A DNA stretch of 64,000 nt, taken from positions 248,001 through 312,000 of the forward strand of contig NZ_RCHR01000003.1 of the NCBI RefSeq assembly GCF_003665065.1. The letters are read 5' to 3'. The translations under genes and the position numbers were made by a program. This document shows positions 37,328 to 47,085 of the stretch, one piece after another. This DNA comes from Oceanobacillus piezotolerans (GTDB taxonomy: Bacteria; Bacillota; Bacilli; Bacillales; Amphibacillaceae). The notes beneath the pieces were generated by a model that saw only the letters and a list, made by a program, of their open reading frames with translations, ran no database searches and had not been told where the DNA came from. Each line of letters starts with the position of its first letter. The first letter of the stretch is position 1.

Positions 37328-38221
37328 ATGAATTTCGGTAAAATATTAACAGCTATGGTTACTCCTTTTGATAAAGAAGGGGAATTGGATTTTCAAGCTA
37401 CTAAGAATCTAGTAAATTACTTAATTAATAATGGAACGGAAGGCTTAGTCGTCGCAGGTACGACAGGGGAATCTCCGACACTTTCTCATAAGGAGAAACT
37501 TGAACTTTTTAAATTTGTGGTGGAAGTTGTAGATGGCAGAGTGCCTGTCATTGCTGGAACGGGATCTAATAACACGAAAGGTTCTGTTGAGTTGACGAAA
37601 GAGGCGGAAGCAATTGGGGTAGATGGGATTATGCTTGTGACTCCTTATTACAACAAACCGTCACAAGAAGGCTTATACCAGCATTTTAAAACTATTGCTG
37701 AAAGTACAGCACTTCCTGTAATGCTATATAATATACCGGGAAGAAGCGTCATTAATATGGAGCCACAGACTGTTATTAGACTATCTAGCATTCCAAATAT
37801 TGTTTCGGTTAAAGAAGCAAGTGGAAATCTGGAAGCAGCAGCGCAGATTATTAGTCATACATCTTCAGATTTTAGTGTGTACAGCGGGGATGACAGTCTG
37901 ACTATTCCTATGCTATCTATTGGTGGAACAGGGGTTGTTTCCGTAGCATCCCATTTAATTGGGAATGAAATGCAGGATATGGTAAGACAATTTCAGAATG
38001 GAAATGTTATAGAAGCAGCACGCTTGCATCGCGATTTATTACCAATGATGAAAGCAATATTTGCCGCTCCAAGTCCTACACCAGTTAAAGAAGCATTAAA
38101 CCGAATCGGGAATGAAGTCGGAGGTGTGCGCTTACCGCTCGTCCCGCTATCGGAGACAGAACGTGCTGTTTTATTCGAAATAATGGCTGCATATGAATTA
38201 AAGAAGGCATCTGGTTATTAA
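37328..38221 (+). CDS. dapA: 4-hydroxy-tetrahydrodipicolinate synthase
   Basis: 297 residues. It condenses pyruvate with aspartate semialdehyde, the first step of lysine, peptidoglycan diaminopimelate and spore dipicolinate synthesis. The Schiff-base Lys is in IVSVKEASGN, and GTTGESPTLSHKEK and MLYNIPGRS motifs are present. Control is by the lysine riboswitch just upstream. It stands alone, not with asd or dapG. Confidence 0.96.
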   Translation: MNFGKILTAMVTPFDKEGELDFQATKNLVNYLINNGTEGLVVAGTTGESPTLSHKEKLELFKFVVEVVDGRVPVIAGTGSNNTKGSVELTKEAEAIGVDGIMLVTPYYNKPSQEGLYQHFKTIAESTALPVMLYNIPGRSVINMEPQTVIRLSSIPNIVSVKEASGNLEAAAQIISHTSSDFSVYSGDDSLTIPMLSIGGTGVVSVASHLIGNEMQDMVRQFQNGNVIEAARLHRDLLPMMKAIFAAPSPTPVKEALNRIGNEVGGVRLPLVPLSETERAVLFEIMAAYELKKASGY

Positions 38222-38234
38222 TGTAATATAAGGT

Positions 38235-38266
38235 AAGGGATAAGTCATCAGGCTTATCCCTTTTTA
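38235..38266. terminator. Bidirectional terminator, dapA / aminotransferase
   Basis: AAGGGATAAG and CTTATCCCTT arms, eight-base loop, T tract on the plus side. Confidence 0.85.
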
Positions 38267-38269
38267 ATT

Positions 38270-39433
38270 TTAGAAAAATTTATGATGCGCTAGTTGTTCT
38301 ACGGCTTGGTGCAGGACCTTCTCTGATTGAACGTAAGCAATTCTTACAAATCCTTCTCCTGATTCTCCGAAAGCATTACCTGGTGTTACGACAATACCAG
38401 CTTCATCGATTAGCCGATAAGCAAATTCGGTTGATGTATAGGATGAGGGGATTCGTGCCCAAAGAAACATCGAAGCAGCGGGTTTCTGAATTCTCCAGCC
38501 TAACCTATTAAACCCATTTACTAAAATATCTCGTCTTCTTTTGTAGATATTTCTTAAATCATTGCTAAAAGGCTCATTTCCCTCTAATGCACGAACAGCC
38601 GCACGTTGAATAGGTAGAAAGATGCCATAATCCAGATTGGATTTAAGCCTTCCCAATGCGTCAATAATGATCTCATTTCCTGTGACATAACCTACCCTGC
38701 AGCCAGCCATATTAAAGCTTTTGGATAGAGAGTTAAACTCAATTCCAACTTCTTTAGCTCCCTCTACAGATAAGAAACTGATTGGCTTGTTTTCATAGTA
38801 AAGCTCAGAATATGCGAAATCATGAAGAACTGCTATGTTATTTTCTTTAGCAAAAGCAACAACCTTTTGGAAAAAGTCTTCTGTTGCTAATGCTGGTACT
38901 GGATTGCCTGGAAAGTTTAGAATCAGTAGTTTAGCCTTCTTTTTTATCTCTTCTGGGATAGCATCTAAATCAGGAAGAAAATGGTTTTCCTCTAGAAGGG
39001 GCATAGGGTAGGGAGTCGCACCAGCAAGTGAAATCCCCGTTTCATATGCTGTATAACCAGGATCTGGGACAAGAACAGTATCGCCCTCATTGCAGAAGAC
39101 AAGTGGTAAATGGACAAGTCCATCCTGTGATCCCATTACAGTTAATACCTGATTTCTACTATCAACCTGAACATGATAGTTTCTATGATAATAATTTGCA
39201 ATGGCTTGATGAAACTCCTCCATCCCGGTTAATGCATACCCATATTGTAGGGGATCTTTTGCATGAGTAGATAATTCTTCCATTACATAAGTAGGGGGAG
39301 GAAGATCTGGACTGCCAATACTCAAGTCAACTATTTCCATTCCGCTCTCCATTTTCTGCTTTTTAAATGCAGCCAGCTCATTAAATATAGAAGTTTTAAA
39401 TTGATCCATTTTAGTAGAAAAGGAAAATTTCAA
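38270..39433 (-). CDS. Class I/II PLP aminotransferase (LL-DAP/alanine type)
   Basis: 387 residues. The PLP Lys is in SLSKSFNMAGCRVGY; GSQDGL, VPDPGYTAYE and NFPGNPVPA match the MalY/PatA-LL-DAP aminotransferase subgroup. I chose TTG 39433, with GAGGTGA six bases upstream; the longer frame to 39502 has no ribosome site. Convergent with dapA. NFPGNP replaces the common NYPNNP. The substrate is uncertain; alternatives include aspartate, alanine or N-acyl diaminopimelate. Confidence 0.85.
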   Translation of the reverse strand: MKFSFSTKMDQFKTSIFNELAAFKKQKMESGMEIVDLSIGSPDLPPPTYVMEELSTHAKDPLQYGYALTGMEEFHQAIANYYHRNYHVQVDSRNQVLTVMGSQDGLVHLPLVFCNEGDTVLVPDPGYTAYETGISLAGATPYPMPLLEENHFLPDLDAIPEEIKKKAKLLILNFPGNPVPALATEDFFQKVVAFAKENNIAVLHDFAYSELYYENKPISFLSVEGAKEVGIEFNSLSKSFNMAGCRVGYVTGNEIIIDALGRLKSNLDYGIFLPIQRAAVRALEGNEPFSNDLRNIYKRRRDILVNGFNRLGWRIQKPAASMFLWARIPSSYTSTEFAYRLIDEAGIVVTPGNAFGESGEGFVRIAYVQSEKVLHQAVEQLAHHKFF

Positions 39434-39595
39434 GAAACTCACCTCAAATAAGTCTATTTTATCCCATATTATATCATTTTTTTGAATAATCTGTGGAACC
39501 ATAAAAATATAAAAAAATATTGCAGGCCTTTAATACCGTGCAATTCGATCTAAACTAAATGTGTCAACATGTCATAAGAAGGATTTTGATGTTAA

Positions 39596-39615
39596 TTTAA
39601 CTTGAACTAGTTAAA
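39596..39615. promoter_or_regulatory. Inverted repeat upstream of the ugp operon
   Basis: TTTAACT and AGTTAAA arms separated by six bases, about 110 bases before ugpC. A consensus TTGACA follows at 39652-39657 with a weak -10. Candidate operator only. Confidence 0.4.
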
Positions 39616-39725
39616 CACAATATTAAGGTTATTAAACAGATGTTAAATAGTTGACAGATTTTTGTAAATTTAACTATTTGTATGAAAAAATATGATTTAA
39701 TCAGAAAGTAAAGGAGGTTTTGGAC

Positions 39726-40844
39726 ATGGAGCAGGTTGAATTAATCGATATTACCAAATCCTATGACAAACAGAAAAAAGTATTAAATGAAATCAGCCTT
39801 TCTATTGAAAAAGGGGAATTCTTTGTGCTGGTTGGTCCTTCAGGTTCGGGTAAGAGTACCTTACTTCGTATGATAGCCGGGTTGGAAGACATTACAGATG
39901 GCACGCTGAAAATTAATGATAAGGTGGTTAATCACCTTCCACCAAAGGAACGCAATCTATCCATGGTCTTTCAAAATTATGCCTTGTACCCACATTTAAC
40001 AGTGGAGCAAAATATATTATTTGGATTAAAAGCAAAGAAAGTATCAAAAGTGGAACAGCAAGAGAGATTGAGAGAAACTGCCGAAATGATGGGGCTAAGT
40101 GAATTGCTAAGCCGAAAGCCAAGAGAGTTATCTGGGGGTCAACGTCAACGTGTTGCACTAGCCCGTTCCGTTGTAAGCCAAGCCCCATTATGTTTGATGG
40201 ATGAACCGTTATCAAATTTAGATGCTAAGCTCCGTGCAAATATGCGCGTAGAAATAAGAAGACTGCAAAAAAGATTAGGATTAACTATGATTTACGTTAC
40301 GCATGATCAAGTAGAGGCCATGACAATGGGGGACCGGATTATGGTACTGAATGATGGAATTATTCAGCAGATAGGTAAACCTATCACACTATACAATGAG
40401 CCAGCAAATCTTTTTGTCGCTTCTTTTATTGGTTCTCCCAAAATGAACTTGGGGAAAGCGAAGTTCTCTACTGACTATAAGCAGTTAATTATTGAAGGTG
40501 TGCTGCCTATTGAGATGGATCCCTTATCAGTAAGTGAACGTTTAAAAGATGTAAATCTTACTGTTGGAATTCGAGCAGAGCATATTTTCTCGGGAATGGA
40601 AGAGAATGCAACCCATTATTTAGAAGTAGTTAATGTAGAACATTTAGGAAATGAGACAACACTTGCTTTTGATATTGGAACTGAGTTATGGACGGCAAAG
40701 TGGCCTGGTCAATGGATGATTAATGTAGGGGATAAAATACCTGTGCGTATATCAGTAGAACATTTATGTTACTTTGATTCCGATTCAGAAGAATTATTGA
40801 AAGCTGCTACTGCAGGCAAGAGCCAAGAGGTGGTTGCCATATGA
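39726..40844 (+). CDS. ugpC: ABC importer ATP-binding protein, glycerol-phosphate/sugar type
   Basis: 372 residues of the CUT1 (MalK/UgpC) type: Walker A GPSGSGKST at residues 37-45, signature LSGGQRQRVALARS, Walker B PLCLMDEPLSNLDAKLR, then a C-terminal TOBE regulatory domain. Together with ugpA, ugpE and ugpB it powers uptake of glycerol-3-phosphate or glycerophosphodiesters, inferred from the GDPD genes downstream. AAAGGAGG precedes ATG 39726. It overlaps ugpA by four bases. Confidence 0.85.
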   Translation: MEQVELIDITKSYDKQKKVLNEISLSIEKGEFFVLVGPSGSGKSTLLRMIAGLEDITDGTLKINDKVVNHLPPKERNLSMVFQNYALYPHLTVEQNILFGLKAKKVSKVEQQERLRETAEMMGLSELLSRKPRELSGGQRQRVALARSVVSQAPLCLMDEPLSNLDAKLRANMRVEIRRLQKRLGLTMIYVTHDQVEAMTMGDRIMVLNDGIIQQIGKPITLYNEPANLFVASFIGSPKMNLGKAKFSTDYKQLIIEGVLPIEMDPLSVSERLKDVNLTVGIRAEHIFSGMEENATHYLEVVNVEHLGNETTLAFDIGTELWTAKWPGQWMINVGDKIPVRISVEHLCYFDSDSEELLKAATAGKSQEVVAI

Positions 40845-41788
40845 GTATTGCAAGTGATTTAGCTGTTCAAAATCAGGATTCTATGGAACTTGTTTTTAAA
40901 CAGGTAAGAAAGAAACAAAAAATAAAGAGCTTTATAAAAGGAATATTGTTCTTATCGCCATCCATTTTATTATTTAGTGTCTTTTTATTCTATCCGATGC
41001 TTAGAACGATTTATTTAAGTTTTTTTCTTACAGACGCAAGTGGCTCCACCACTGTTTTTGTCGGTTGGCAGAACTATATTAACCTGTTTACCTCACCTGT
41101 ATTTTTAAAAAGTATGATGTCGACTTTCTTATTTGTTCTTTATACGGTACCAGTTACAGTGATTATCAGCTTATTTTTAGCGGTCATTGCCAATGAGAAA
41201 TTAAAGGGTGTAGGTTTCTTCCGAACGATTTATTCTTCATCGATGGGAATCTCGGTTGCTGCCGCATCTGTATTTTGGCTGTATTTGTTTAATCCTTCGA
41301 TGGGATTTTTAAATATGATAGTGGAAGCACTAGGTTTTGAAGCTATTGGCTGGTTAACAGACCCTGCGTGGGCATTAGTCTCGATTTCTATTACAACTAT
41401 TTGGATGAACATTGGATTTACATTTTTAATATTGCTAGGTGGACTGCAGTCGATAGACTCCTATTTATACGAGAGCGCAGATATCGATGGAGCAGGATAC
41501 TTTTACAAATTAAGAAGAATCACGATTCCAATGCTTTCACCTACGTTGTTCTTTGTAATTACAGTAACAATTATAAATGCATTTCAAACCTTTGGGCAGA
41601 TCGATATTTTAACACAAGGTGGTCCAGCGAACGAGACCAATCTGATTGTATATTCAATATATCGGGAAGCATTTGTAAATTACCAGTTTGGTTCAGCAAG
41701 CGCACAAGCCGTTGTCTTATTTATCCTTATTTTATTAATGACAGCCATACAGTTTAAATTTGGAGAAAGGAAGGTTCATTATCAATGA
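40841..41788 (+). CDS. ugpA: ABC importer permease, UgpA type
   Basis: 315 residues, six membrane helices after a charged cytosolic start. The EAA loop typical of binding-protein-dependent permeases is present (ESADIDGAGYFYKLRRITIPMLSP). Overlaps ugpC and ugpE by four bases each, so the operon is translationally coupled. Product is one half of the membrane channel. Confidence 0.88.
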   Translation: MSIASDLAVQNQDSMELVFKQVRKKQKIKSFIKGILFLSPSILLFSVFLFYPMLRTIYLSFFLTDASGSTTVFVGWQNYINLFTSPVFLKSMMSTFLFVLYTVPVTVIISLFLAVIANEKLKGVGFFRTIYSSSMGISVAAASVFWLYLFNPSMGFLNMIVEALGFEAIGWLTDPAWALVSISITTIWMNIGFTFLILLGGLQSIDSYLYESADIDGAGYFYKLRRITIPMLSPTLFFVITVTIINAFQTFGQIDILTQGGPANETNLIVYSIYREAFVNYQFGSASAQAVVLFILILLMTAIQFKFGERKVHYQ

Positions 41789-42600
41789 CAATGGGCACAG
41801 GAAAGAAACTTATCTTCTACATATTATTAACAATCTCTGCAATCATCCTGTTCGCTCCTACTTTAATGGCCTTGGTAATGAGCTTTATGTCTAACCAGGA
41901 TATTCTAACCGGCAGCCTGCCAACATCTCTAACGCTGGATAATTACAAGAATGCATTTGAGAGATTTCCATTATTTCAATATCTCTTTAACAGCTTTGTC
42001 GTCTCGATTTTAATTATGATAGGCCAATTGGTACTTTGCAGTTTGGCGGCATATGCTTTTGTATTTTTAGAGTTTAAGGGAAGAGATCTATTATTTTATG
42101 TCTTTATTGCTACCATGATGATTCCATTCGAAGCATCTATCATTCCTAACTTCCATATTATTCGTGATTTGAATTGGATTGATACCTATCAAGGTTTAAC
42201 GATACCATTTTTTGCTATGGCTTTTGGTACGTTCCTTTTAAGACAGAATTTCAAAATGATTCCAAAGGAACTGAAAGAAGCAAGTCAAATTGCAGGCATG
42301 GGAGATTTTCGCTTTTACTTAACAGTAGTCCTTCCGGTAGCAAAAACGAGTCTCGTAACGTTGGGGGTATATGGATTTTTAACTTCCTGGAATATGTACT
42401 TGTGGCCATTACTCGCGACTACGAACGACTCTGTGCGAACTGTTCAAATTGGTTTGAAACAATTGCAAACCCAAGAGCAGCTTAATGACTGGGGTGTCAT
42501 CATGGCAGGTGCGGTCATTGTAATTATCCCTACATTGATTCTACTGTTTTTAGGACAGAAAAAGCTGCAAAGAGGTTTAACAGAAGGTGCTTTGAAGTAA
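41785..42600 (+). CDS. ugpE: ABC importer permease, UgpE type
   Basis: 271 residues with six membrane helices. EAA loop: ELKEASQIAGMGDFRFYLTVVLP. The closing LGQKKLQRGLTEGALK tail is characteristic of the CUT1 second permease. It pairs with UgpA. Confidence 0.88.
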   Translation: MTMGTGKKLIFYILLTISAIILFAPTLMALVMSFMSNQDILTGSLPTSLTLDNYKNAFERFPLFQYLFNSFVVSILIMIGQLVLCSLAAYAFVFLEFKGRDLLFYVFIATMMIPFEASIIPNFHIIRDLNWIDTYQGLTIPFFAMAFGTFLLRQNFKMIPKELKEASQIAGMGDFRFYLTVVLPVAKTSLVTLGVYGFLTSWNMYLWPLLATTNDSVRTVQIGLKQLQTQEQLNDWGVIMAGAVIVIIPTLILLFLGQKKLQRGLTEGALK

Positions 42601-42608
42601 GAAAATGG

Positions 42609-42634
42609 TGTTACCCCGCGCTGTGCGGGTTACA
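42609..42634 (+). promoter_or_regulatory. GC-rich hairpin between ugpE and ugpB
   Basis: ACCCCGC and GCGGGT arms with a five-base loop and no T tract. Such hairpins can stabilise mRNA ends and separate expression of the binding protein from the permeases. Function inferred. Confidence 0.5.
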
Positions 42635-42664
42635 TAAATATTTTCAAAGAGGAGTGTAGAGAGA

Positions 42665-44053
42665 ATGAGAAAGCTATTATCCATTCTAATGCTAGGTCTA
42701 GTACTATTTATTGCTGCGTGTGGTACAGAGGGTGAAGCAGAAGAAACAGCGGGCGATAATACGGAAGAAGCAGAGACCACGTCTTCTGATTCTGCTGAGG
42801 AAGCAAATGAAGAAAGTGGAGAAAAACAAACGGTAACTTTCTGGCATTCTATGGGCGGTGCTGGTCAAGAAGCAATTGATGAAATTGTTGCAGGCTATAA
42901 CGAGTCTCAAGATAAGGTGCAAGTAAATGCAGAATATCAAGGGACATACGATGAATCGTTGACGAAATTCAATGCAGTTGCAGGTTCTGACAGTGCCCCA
43001 ACAATGATTCAAACCTTTGAGATTGGGACAATGTCTATGATTAATAGTGGGCAAATCGTACCTATTCAAGAATTTGTCGATGCAGATAACTACGATATGA
43101 GCGGATTAGAAGAAAATATTACTAACTATTATTCTCTTGATGGAACATTCTATTCTATGCCATTTAACTCTTCCACTCCAGTAATGTACTATAATAAGGA
43201 TGCATTTGAAGCTGCTGGTTTAGATCCAGAGGCACCACCAGAAACATTTGAAGAAGTGGAAGAAGTGAGCAGAGCTATAGTGGAATCTAATCCTGAGATG
43301 AAGGGCTTCGCTTTACAGGCTTATGGATGGCTATGGGAGCAATTATTGGCAAACCAAGGAGCATTATTACTAAATAATGATAATGGACGTACAGATACCC
43401 CTACAGAAATTGGTTGGACGGAAGAAGAAGGAAAATCCATCTTCAATTGGGTGAAAAACATGGTTGATGACGGTACATTTGCTAATTATGGTACGAATGG
43501 AGATAACATGGTTGCTGGTTTCTTAGCAGAGGATGTTTCGATGTTCTTGCAATCATCGGCAAGCTCCCGTGATGTTATTGATAACGCACCGTTTGAGGTA
43601 GGTATTGCTTTCTTACCGCATCCAGAAGATAAAGAGCGCCAAGGGGTAGTAATTGGCGGAGCTAGTCTATGGATGATCGATGGCAAACCAGAAGCAGAAC
43701 AACAAGCAGCATGGGATTTCATGAAGTACCTGCAAACTCCAGAAGTTCAAGCACAGTGGCATGTAGGAACTGGTTACTTTGCTATCAATCCTGCTGCTTA
43801 TGAAGAACAAATTGTTGTAGATGCTCATACAGAAATGCCACAATTAAAAGTAACAGTTGAACAACTTCAAGCAACAGAATCAAGCTATGCTACTCAAGGC
43901 GCTTTAATGGATATGCTTCCACAAGGACGTAAAGTAATGGAGACGGCTTTGGAAACTGTCTATAATGGCGGAGAAGTTGATGCTGCCTACAATACGGCCG
44001 TAGAACAATTCAATGCTGCAATTGAACAAGCAAACGCTGCACGTGGCGAATAA
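42665..44053 (+). CDS. ugpB: ABC importer substrate-binding lipoprotein, UgpB type
   Basis: 462 residues. Lipoprotein signal with lipobox IAAC (Cys at residue 20), an acidic low-complexity linker to about residue 55, then a type 2 extracellular solute-binding fold (TFWHSMGGAGQEAIDEIVAGYN, YNKDAFEAAGLDP, GFALQAYGWLWEQLLANQGA). The acidic linker is a normal tether. It captures the substrate for UgpAEC. GAGGAG precedes ATG 42665. Followed by a terminator, then the phosphodiesterases. Confidence 0.9.
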   Translation: MRKLLSILMLGLVLFIAACGTEGEAEETAGDNTEEAETTSSDSAEEANEESGEKQTVTFWHSMGGAGQEAIDEIVAGYNESQDKVQVNAEYQGTYDESLTKFNAVAGSDSAPTMIQTFEIGTMSMINSGQIVPIQEFVDADNYDMSGLEENITNYYSLDGTFYSMPFNSSTPVMYYNKDAFEAAGLDPEAPPETFEEVEEVSRAIVESNPEMKGFALQAYGWLWEQLLANQGALLLNNDNGRTDTPTEIGWTEEEGKSIFNWVKNMVDDGTFANYGTNGDNMVAGFLAEDVSMFLQSSASSRDVIDNAPFEVGIAFLPHPEDKERQGVVIGGASLWMIDGKPEAEQQAAWDFMKYLQTPEVQAQWHVGTGYFAINPAAYEEQIVVDAHTEMPQLKVTVEQLQATESSYATQGALMDMLPQGRKVMETALETVYNGGEVDAAYNTAVEQFNAAIEQANAARGE

Positions 44054-44078
44054 ACAGTAAATGAATGAAAGAAGGCTT

Positions 44079-44110
44079 GAGAATAGAGCGAACATGCTCT
44101 ATTCTCCTTT
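44079..44110 (+). terminator. Terminator of ugpCAEB
   Basis: GAGAATAGAGC and GCTCTATTCTC arms, six-base loop, short T tract. Confidence 0.8.
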
Positions 44111-44148
44111 AGCTTCACTACCGGATGTATGATAAGGGAGGAGTTTAT

Positions 44149-44913
44149 ATGAGAGAAACAAAGATTTATGGTCATCGTGGAAGTATGGGAGCATATCCAG
44201 AGAACACCTTAATTAGTTTCCAAAAGGCAATCGAGCAAGGGGTAGATGGAATTGAATTGGATGTCCATATGACAAAGGACGGTGAAATTGTTGTTATACA
44301 TGATGAACAATTGGACCGGACCACAGATGGAAATGGATTTATTAAGGACTTGACTCTTCCAGAAATTAAAGAATACAGTGCGGGTGCCAAATTCCAGCAT
44401 TTTGAAAGCTATGACTATGAGACTTGGGGTGAAGAAAGGGTGCCCACCCTTCAAGAGGTTCTGGAATTATTGCATGATTTCCCAAAGGTTGAATTAAATA
44501 TCGAGTTAAAGACTTATATTTTTCCTTACTTCGGAATAGAGGAAAAGGTACTCTCTCTTGTGGAGCAATATGGAAATAATAGAAAGGTAGTGTATTCATC
44601 CTTTCATTTACCTAGTTTATTGCGGATTAAGAACATGGATCCGACTGCAAAAATAGCTTGGCTGCTTATGCAGGGAATTTCTCATCCAGTAGACTATATG
44701 GAAACATTTGCGATGGAATCTCTACATATCTCTAAAGACATGGTGCTAGAGAATGTATATGATTATAAAAATCTCTTGCAAAATCTTCGTGTGTGGACAG
44801 CTAATAGTACAGATGAGATAAAACAGCTGCTTGATCTTCAGGTTCAAGCCATTATTACAGACTACCCAGAAAAAGCGCTGTTCTTTAGAAATGAAAGAAA
44901 AATGTTTGTTTAG
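44149..44913 (+). CDS. glpQ: Glycerophosphodiester phosphodiesterase, cytosolic
   Basis: 254 residues, no signal peptide. It hydrolyses glycerophosphodiesters to glycerol-3-phosphate and an alcohol. Motifs: GHRGSMGAYPENT, GIELDVHMTKDGEIVVIHDEQLDRTT, VELNIELKT. GGGAGGAG precedes ATG 44149. It follows the ugp transporter and its last 23 bases overlap the second phosphodiesterase. Confidence 0.93.
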   Translation: MRETKIYGHRGSMGAYPENTLISFQKAIEQGVDGIELDVHMTKDGEIVVIHDEQLDRTTDGNGFIKDLTLPEIKEYSAGAKFQHFESYDYETWGEERVPTLQEVLELLHDFPKVELNIELKTYIFPYFGIEEKVLSLVEQYGNNRKVVYSSFHLPSLLRIKNMDPTAKIAWLLMQGISHPVDYMETFAMESLHISKDMVLENVYDYKNLLQNLRVWTANSTDEIKQLLDLQVQAIITDYPEKALFFRNERKMFV

Positions 44914-45730
44914 AAAGACTGCCTTCTTTCTGATTATATCTATCATTGCATTAACTGGCTGTACACCGGAAGTACCCCAACCAGGACTTGTTGATCCACC
45001 GAAAATAATAGCACATCGCGGTGCTAATGATCGGTTTAATGAGCATACACTCACAGCATATAAAATTGCAGCAAATGATGGAGTCGATGCATTAGAAATT
45101 GATCTACGCATGACAAAGGATGATGTATTAATCGCGATGCATGACGAAACGATTGATCGTACAACAAATGGCGAAGGGGAACCAGAGCATTACACCATTG
45201 AGGAAATGAAAGAGTATGAAACGGTAGAAGTATTTAATCAGAAAGAATCGGAGGAGGAGATTCCTACTCTAGTTGAAATCCTCGATACATTTGGGACTAG
45301 CGAGCATTATTATATTGAGACAAGATTAGTAGATGGTGCCACAGAGATGGAAGAGCCGTTGATCAATTATCTGAACATGTATGATCTAGTTGAAAAGAGC
45401 CTTGTTACCATTCAATCCTTTTCACAAGCTAGTCTTGAAAAGATTCAACAACTGGAAGATGATATTCCGCTTACTCTGCTCTATAAAAAAGGAAACTTTG
45501 AATTAGAAGAAGCGATTGCAGTGTCCTATCCAATCATTGGAATGGAATCAACAGATGTAACCGTTACAAACGTAAACCAATTACACCGAGCAGGAAAAGA
45601 GGTTCATGTATATTTCACTAATCCCAGCAGCCAAAGAGAAGAGCAGAAACGTGTACATGAGCTGAATGTAGACGGTTTTTTCACAGATGATATTCTCTTT
45701 ACGAAAGAGTTAATCGCAGGGAATGAATAA
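44891..45730 (+). CDS. Glycerophosphodiester phosphodiesterase lipoprotein
   Basis: 279 residues from ATG 44891. Signal helix FRKTAFFLIISIIALTGC ends in lipobox LTGC, so the enzyme is anchored outside the membrane. GDPD motifs: AHRGANDRFNEHT, ALEIDLRMTKDDVLIAMHDETIDRTTNG, but the third acidic motif is IETRLV rather than the usual IELK. No clear ribosome site, so translation is probably coupled to the upstream gene. It could process lipid head-group diesters outside before uptake. Confidence 0.88.
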   Translation: MKEKCLFRKTAFFLIISIIALTGCTPEVPQPGLVDPPKIIAHRGANDRFNEHTLTAYKIAANDGVDALEIDLRMTKDDVLIAMHDETIDRTTNGEGEPEHYTIEEMKEYETVEVFNQKESEEEIPTLVEILDTFGTSEHYYIETRLVDGATEMEEPLINYLNMYDLVEKSLVTIQSFSQASLEKIQQLEDDIPLTLLYKKGNFELEEAIAVSYPIIGMESTDVTVTNVNQLHRAGKEVHVYFTNPSSQREEQKRVHELNVDGFFTDDILFTKELIAGNE

Positions 45731-45732
45731 TT

Positions 45733-45994
45733 AGAGCCCAGCTTGTCCAATTGGATGGGCTAGGCTCAACTTTTGGGAATAATAGATCTTGATCAGCATC
45801 AGAATTTGTTAGACGAGTGCTGAAAAAATCAAGACTTAGAAAGATATAAATATGATAAGTAATGTGTGGACAACAAGCAGCACATTTATGAGTGGCAATC
45901 CAAATCGTGATAGCATTAAATTACTTAGTTGCTTCTCTTTTTTGAAATATTGTTGGTCCATCTAATTGTTCATGAAGGAGGTATAACGATTGTA
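45733..45994. other. Intergenic region between the phosphodiesterase and iclR
   Basis: A partial hairpin AGCCCA/TGGGCT with inner TCCAATTGGA at about 45737-45763 may end the upstream operon. The rest shows no gene. A perfect AAGGAGG at about 45976 leads only to a five-codon frame. Confidence 0.35.
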
Positions 45995-46780
45995 TCAATT
46001 TTTATAATAACGACTATCATAGCCTAATCGTTCCGAAGCTTCTTTTCCCGCATCCATCACTTTTTTAGCGATTTCTTTAATCTTATAGTCTTTCATTCTC
46101 TGGATCGGACCAACTACAGTAATGGCACTAACTACTTTCCCCGTAAAATCCCGTATAGGTGCTGCGACAGAACGGGTTCCCTCTGTTAATTCTTCTGTGC
46201 TAACGGCGTAGCCTTTTTCACGTATAGATTTCAACTCTAATCTGAGTTTATCTGGATCGGTAATACTAGCAGGTGTGTGTGCCCTTAACCCTTGGGAAAT
46301 AACTTCTTCAGTTAGGGAAGAATCATTATATGCGAGCAAAACCTTTCCTGAGCTTGTGCAATAAGACGGGTTTCTTCTACCTAAATGTGTGAGGATTCGT
46401 ACTGGATGATTACACTCCTCCTTATGGATATAGATCGTATCCAATCCATCCATGATGGCAAGATGTGACGTTTCTCCTGTGTCGTTGACTAATTTATATA
46501 GTACAGGAGCTGCTTCCTTATGGATCTCTAAATGATTCGTTACAATTCCGCCTAACGTTAGTACAGACAACCCGAGGCGATAGGCTCCTGTTTTATCATC
46601 TTTTACTACAAACCCTTCACTGGCTAATGTTGAAAGCAGTCTGCTTACCGTACTCTTAGCAAGTCCTAAGGATTCGGCCAATTCACTCACTTTTTTGGTC
46701 GGTTCAAAAGTTGAGAAGCTTTTCAGGATGCGCAATGCATTGCGAACAGACGATAATACTTGTGGTTTGTTTTTAGTCAT
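45995..46780 (-). CDS. IclR-family transcriptional regulator
   Basis: 261 residues: N-terminal winged helix-turn-helix (SSVRNALRILKSFSTFEPTK, SLGLAKSTVSRLLSTL) then the effector domain (GTRSVAAPIRDFTGKVVSAITVVGP). GAGGAGG precedes ATG 46780; the longer frame from 46822 lacks one. It is divergent from the meta-cleavage genes and probably controls them in response to an aromatic or a pathway intermediate. Confidence 0.92.
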   Translation of the reverse strand: MTKNKPQVLSSVRNALRILKSFSTFEPTKKVSELAESLGLAKSTVSRLLSTLASEGFVVKDDKTGAYRLGLSVLTLGGIVTNHLEIHKEAAPVLYKLVNDTGETSHLAIMDGLDTIYIHKEECNHPVRILTHLGRRNPSYCTSSGKVLLAYNDSSLTEEVISQGLRAHTPASITDPDKLRLELKSIREKGYAVSTEELTEGTRSVAAPIRDFTGKVVSAITVVGPIQRMKDYKIKEIAKKVMDAGKEASERLGYDSRYYKN

Positions 46781-46935
46781 AAGTATCCTCCTCAGAAAAG
46801 CCTGTTCTGCATAAAAGAACAAGACTTATATTTATAATATCAATGTTTTACCCATAGTATCTATAGAAAAAATAACTCTTTAATTTTATTATCTAAAAAT
46901 TTTTATAAAAAATCTCCCTTCTGTTGCGTATAGAG

Positions 46936-46985
46936 GAACACCAGACTATTCTTCTCATTATTGGTTTTCTATAATGAAGGTGTTC
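46936..46985 (+). promoter_or_regulatory. Candidate promoter and operator of the meta-cleavage operon
   Basis: TATAAT at 46970-46975 with no good -35, flanked by inverted GAACACC (46936-46942) and GGTGTTC (46979-46985). A weak -35 with flanking inverted repeats fits regulator-dependent activation or looping by the IclR protein. Confidence 0.45.
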
Positions 46986-47085
46986 AAGAGGATGTGCATC
47001 AAAGGGATAGGTTGTTTACTAATTTTCATGGGTTAAGCGGAAATGCTGAAAGCGTTCCCTTAAATACAAAAAGGAGGACTTACTG

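Noticed and set aside
45976..46000. Gene start after AAGGAGG near the iclR end
   Set aside because: The frame that follows closes after about five codons.
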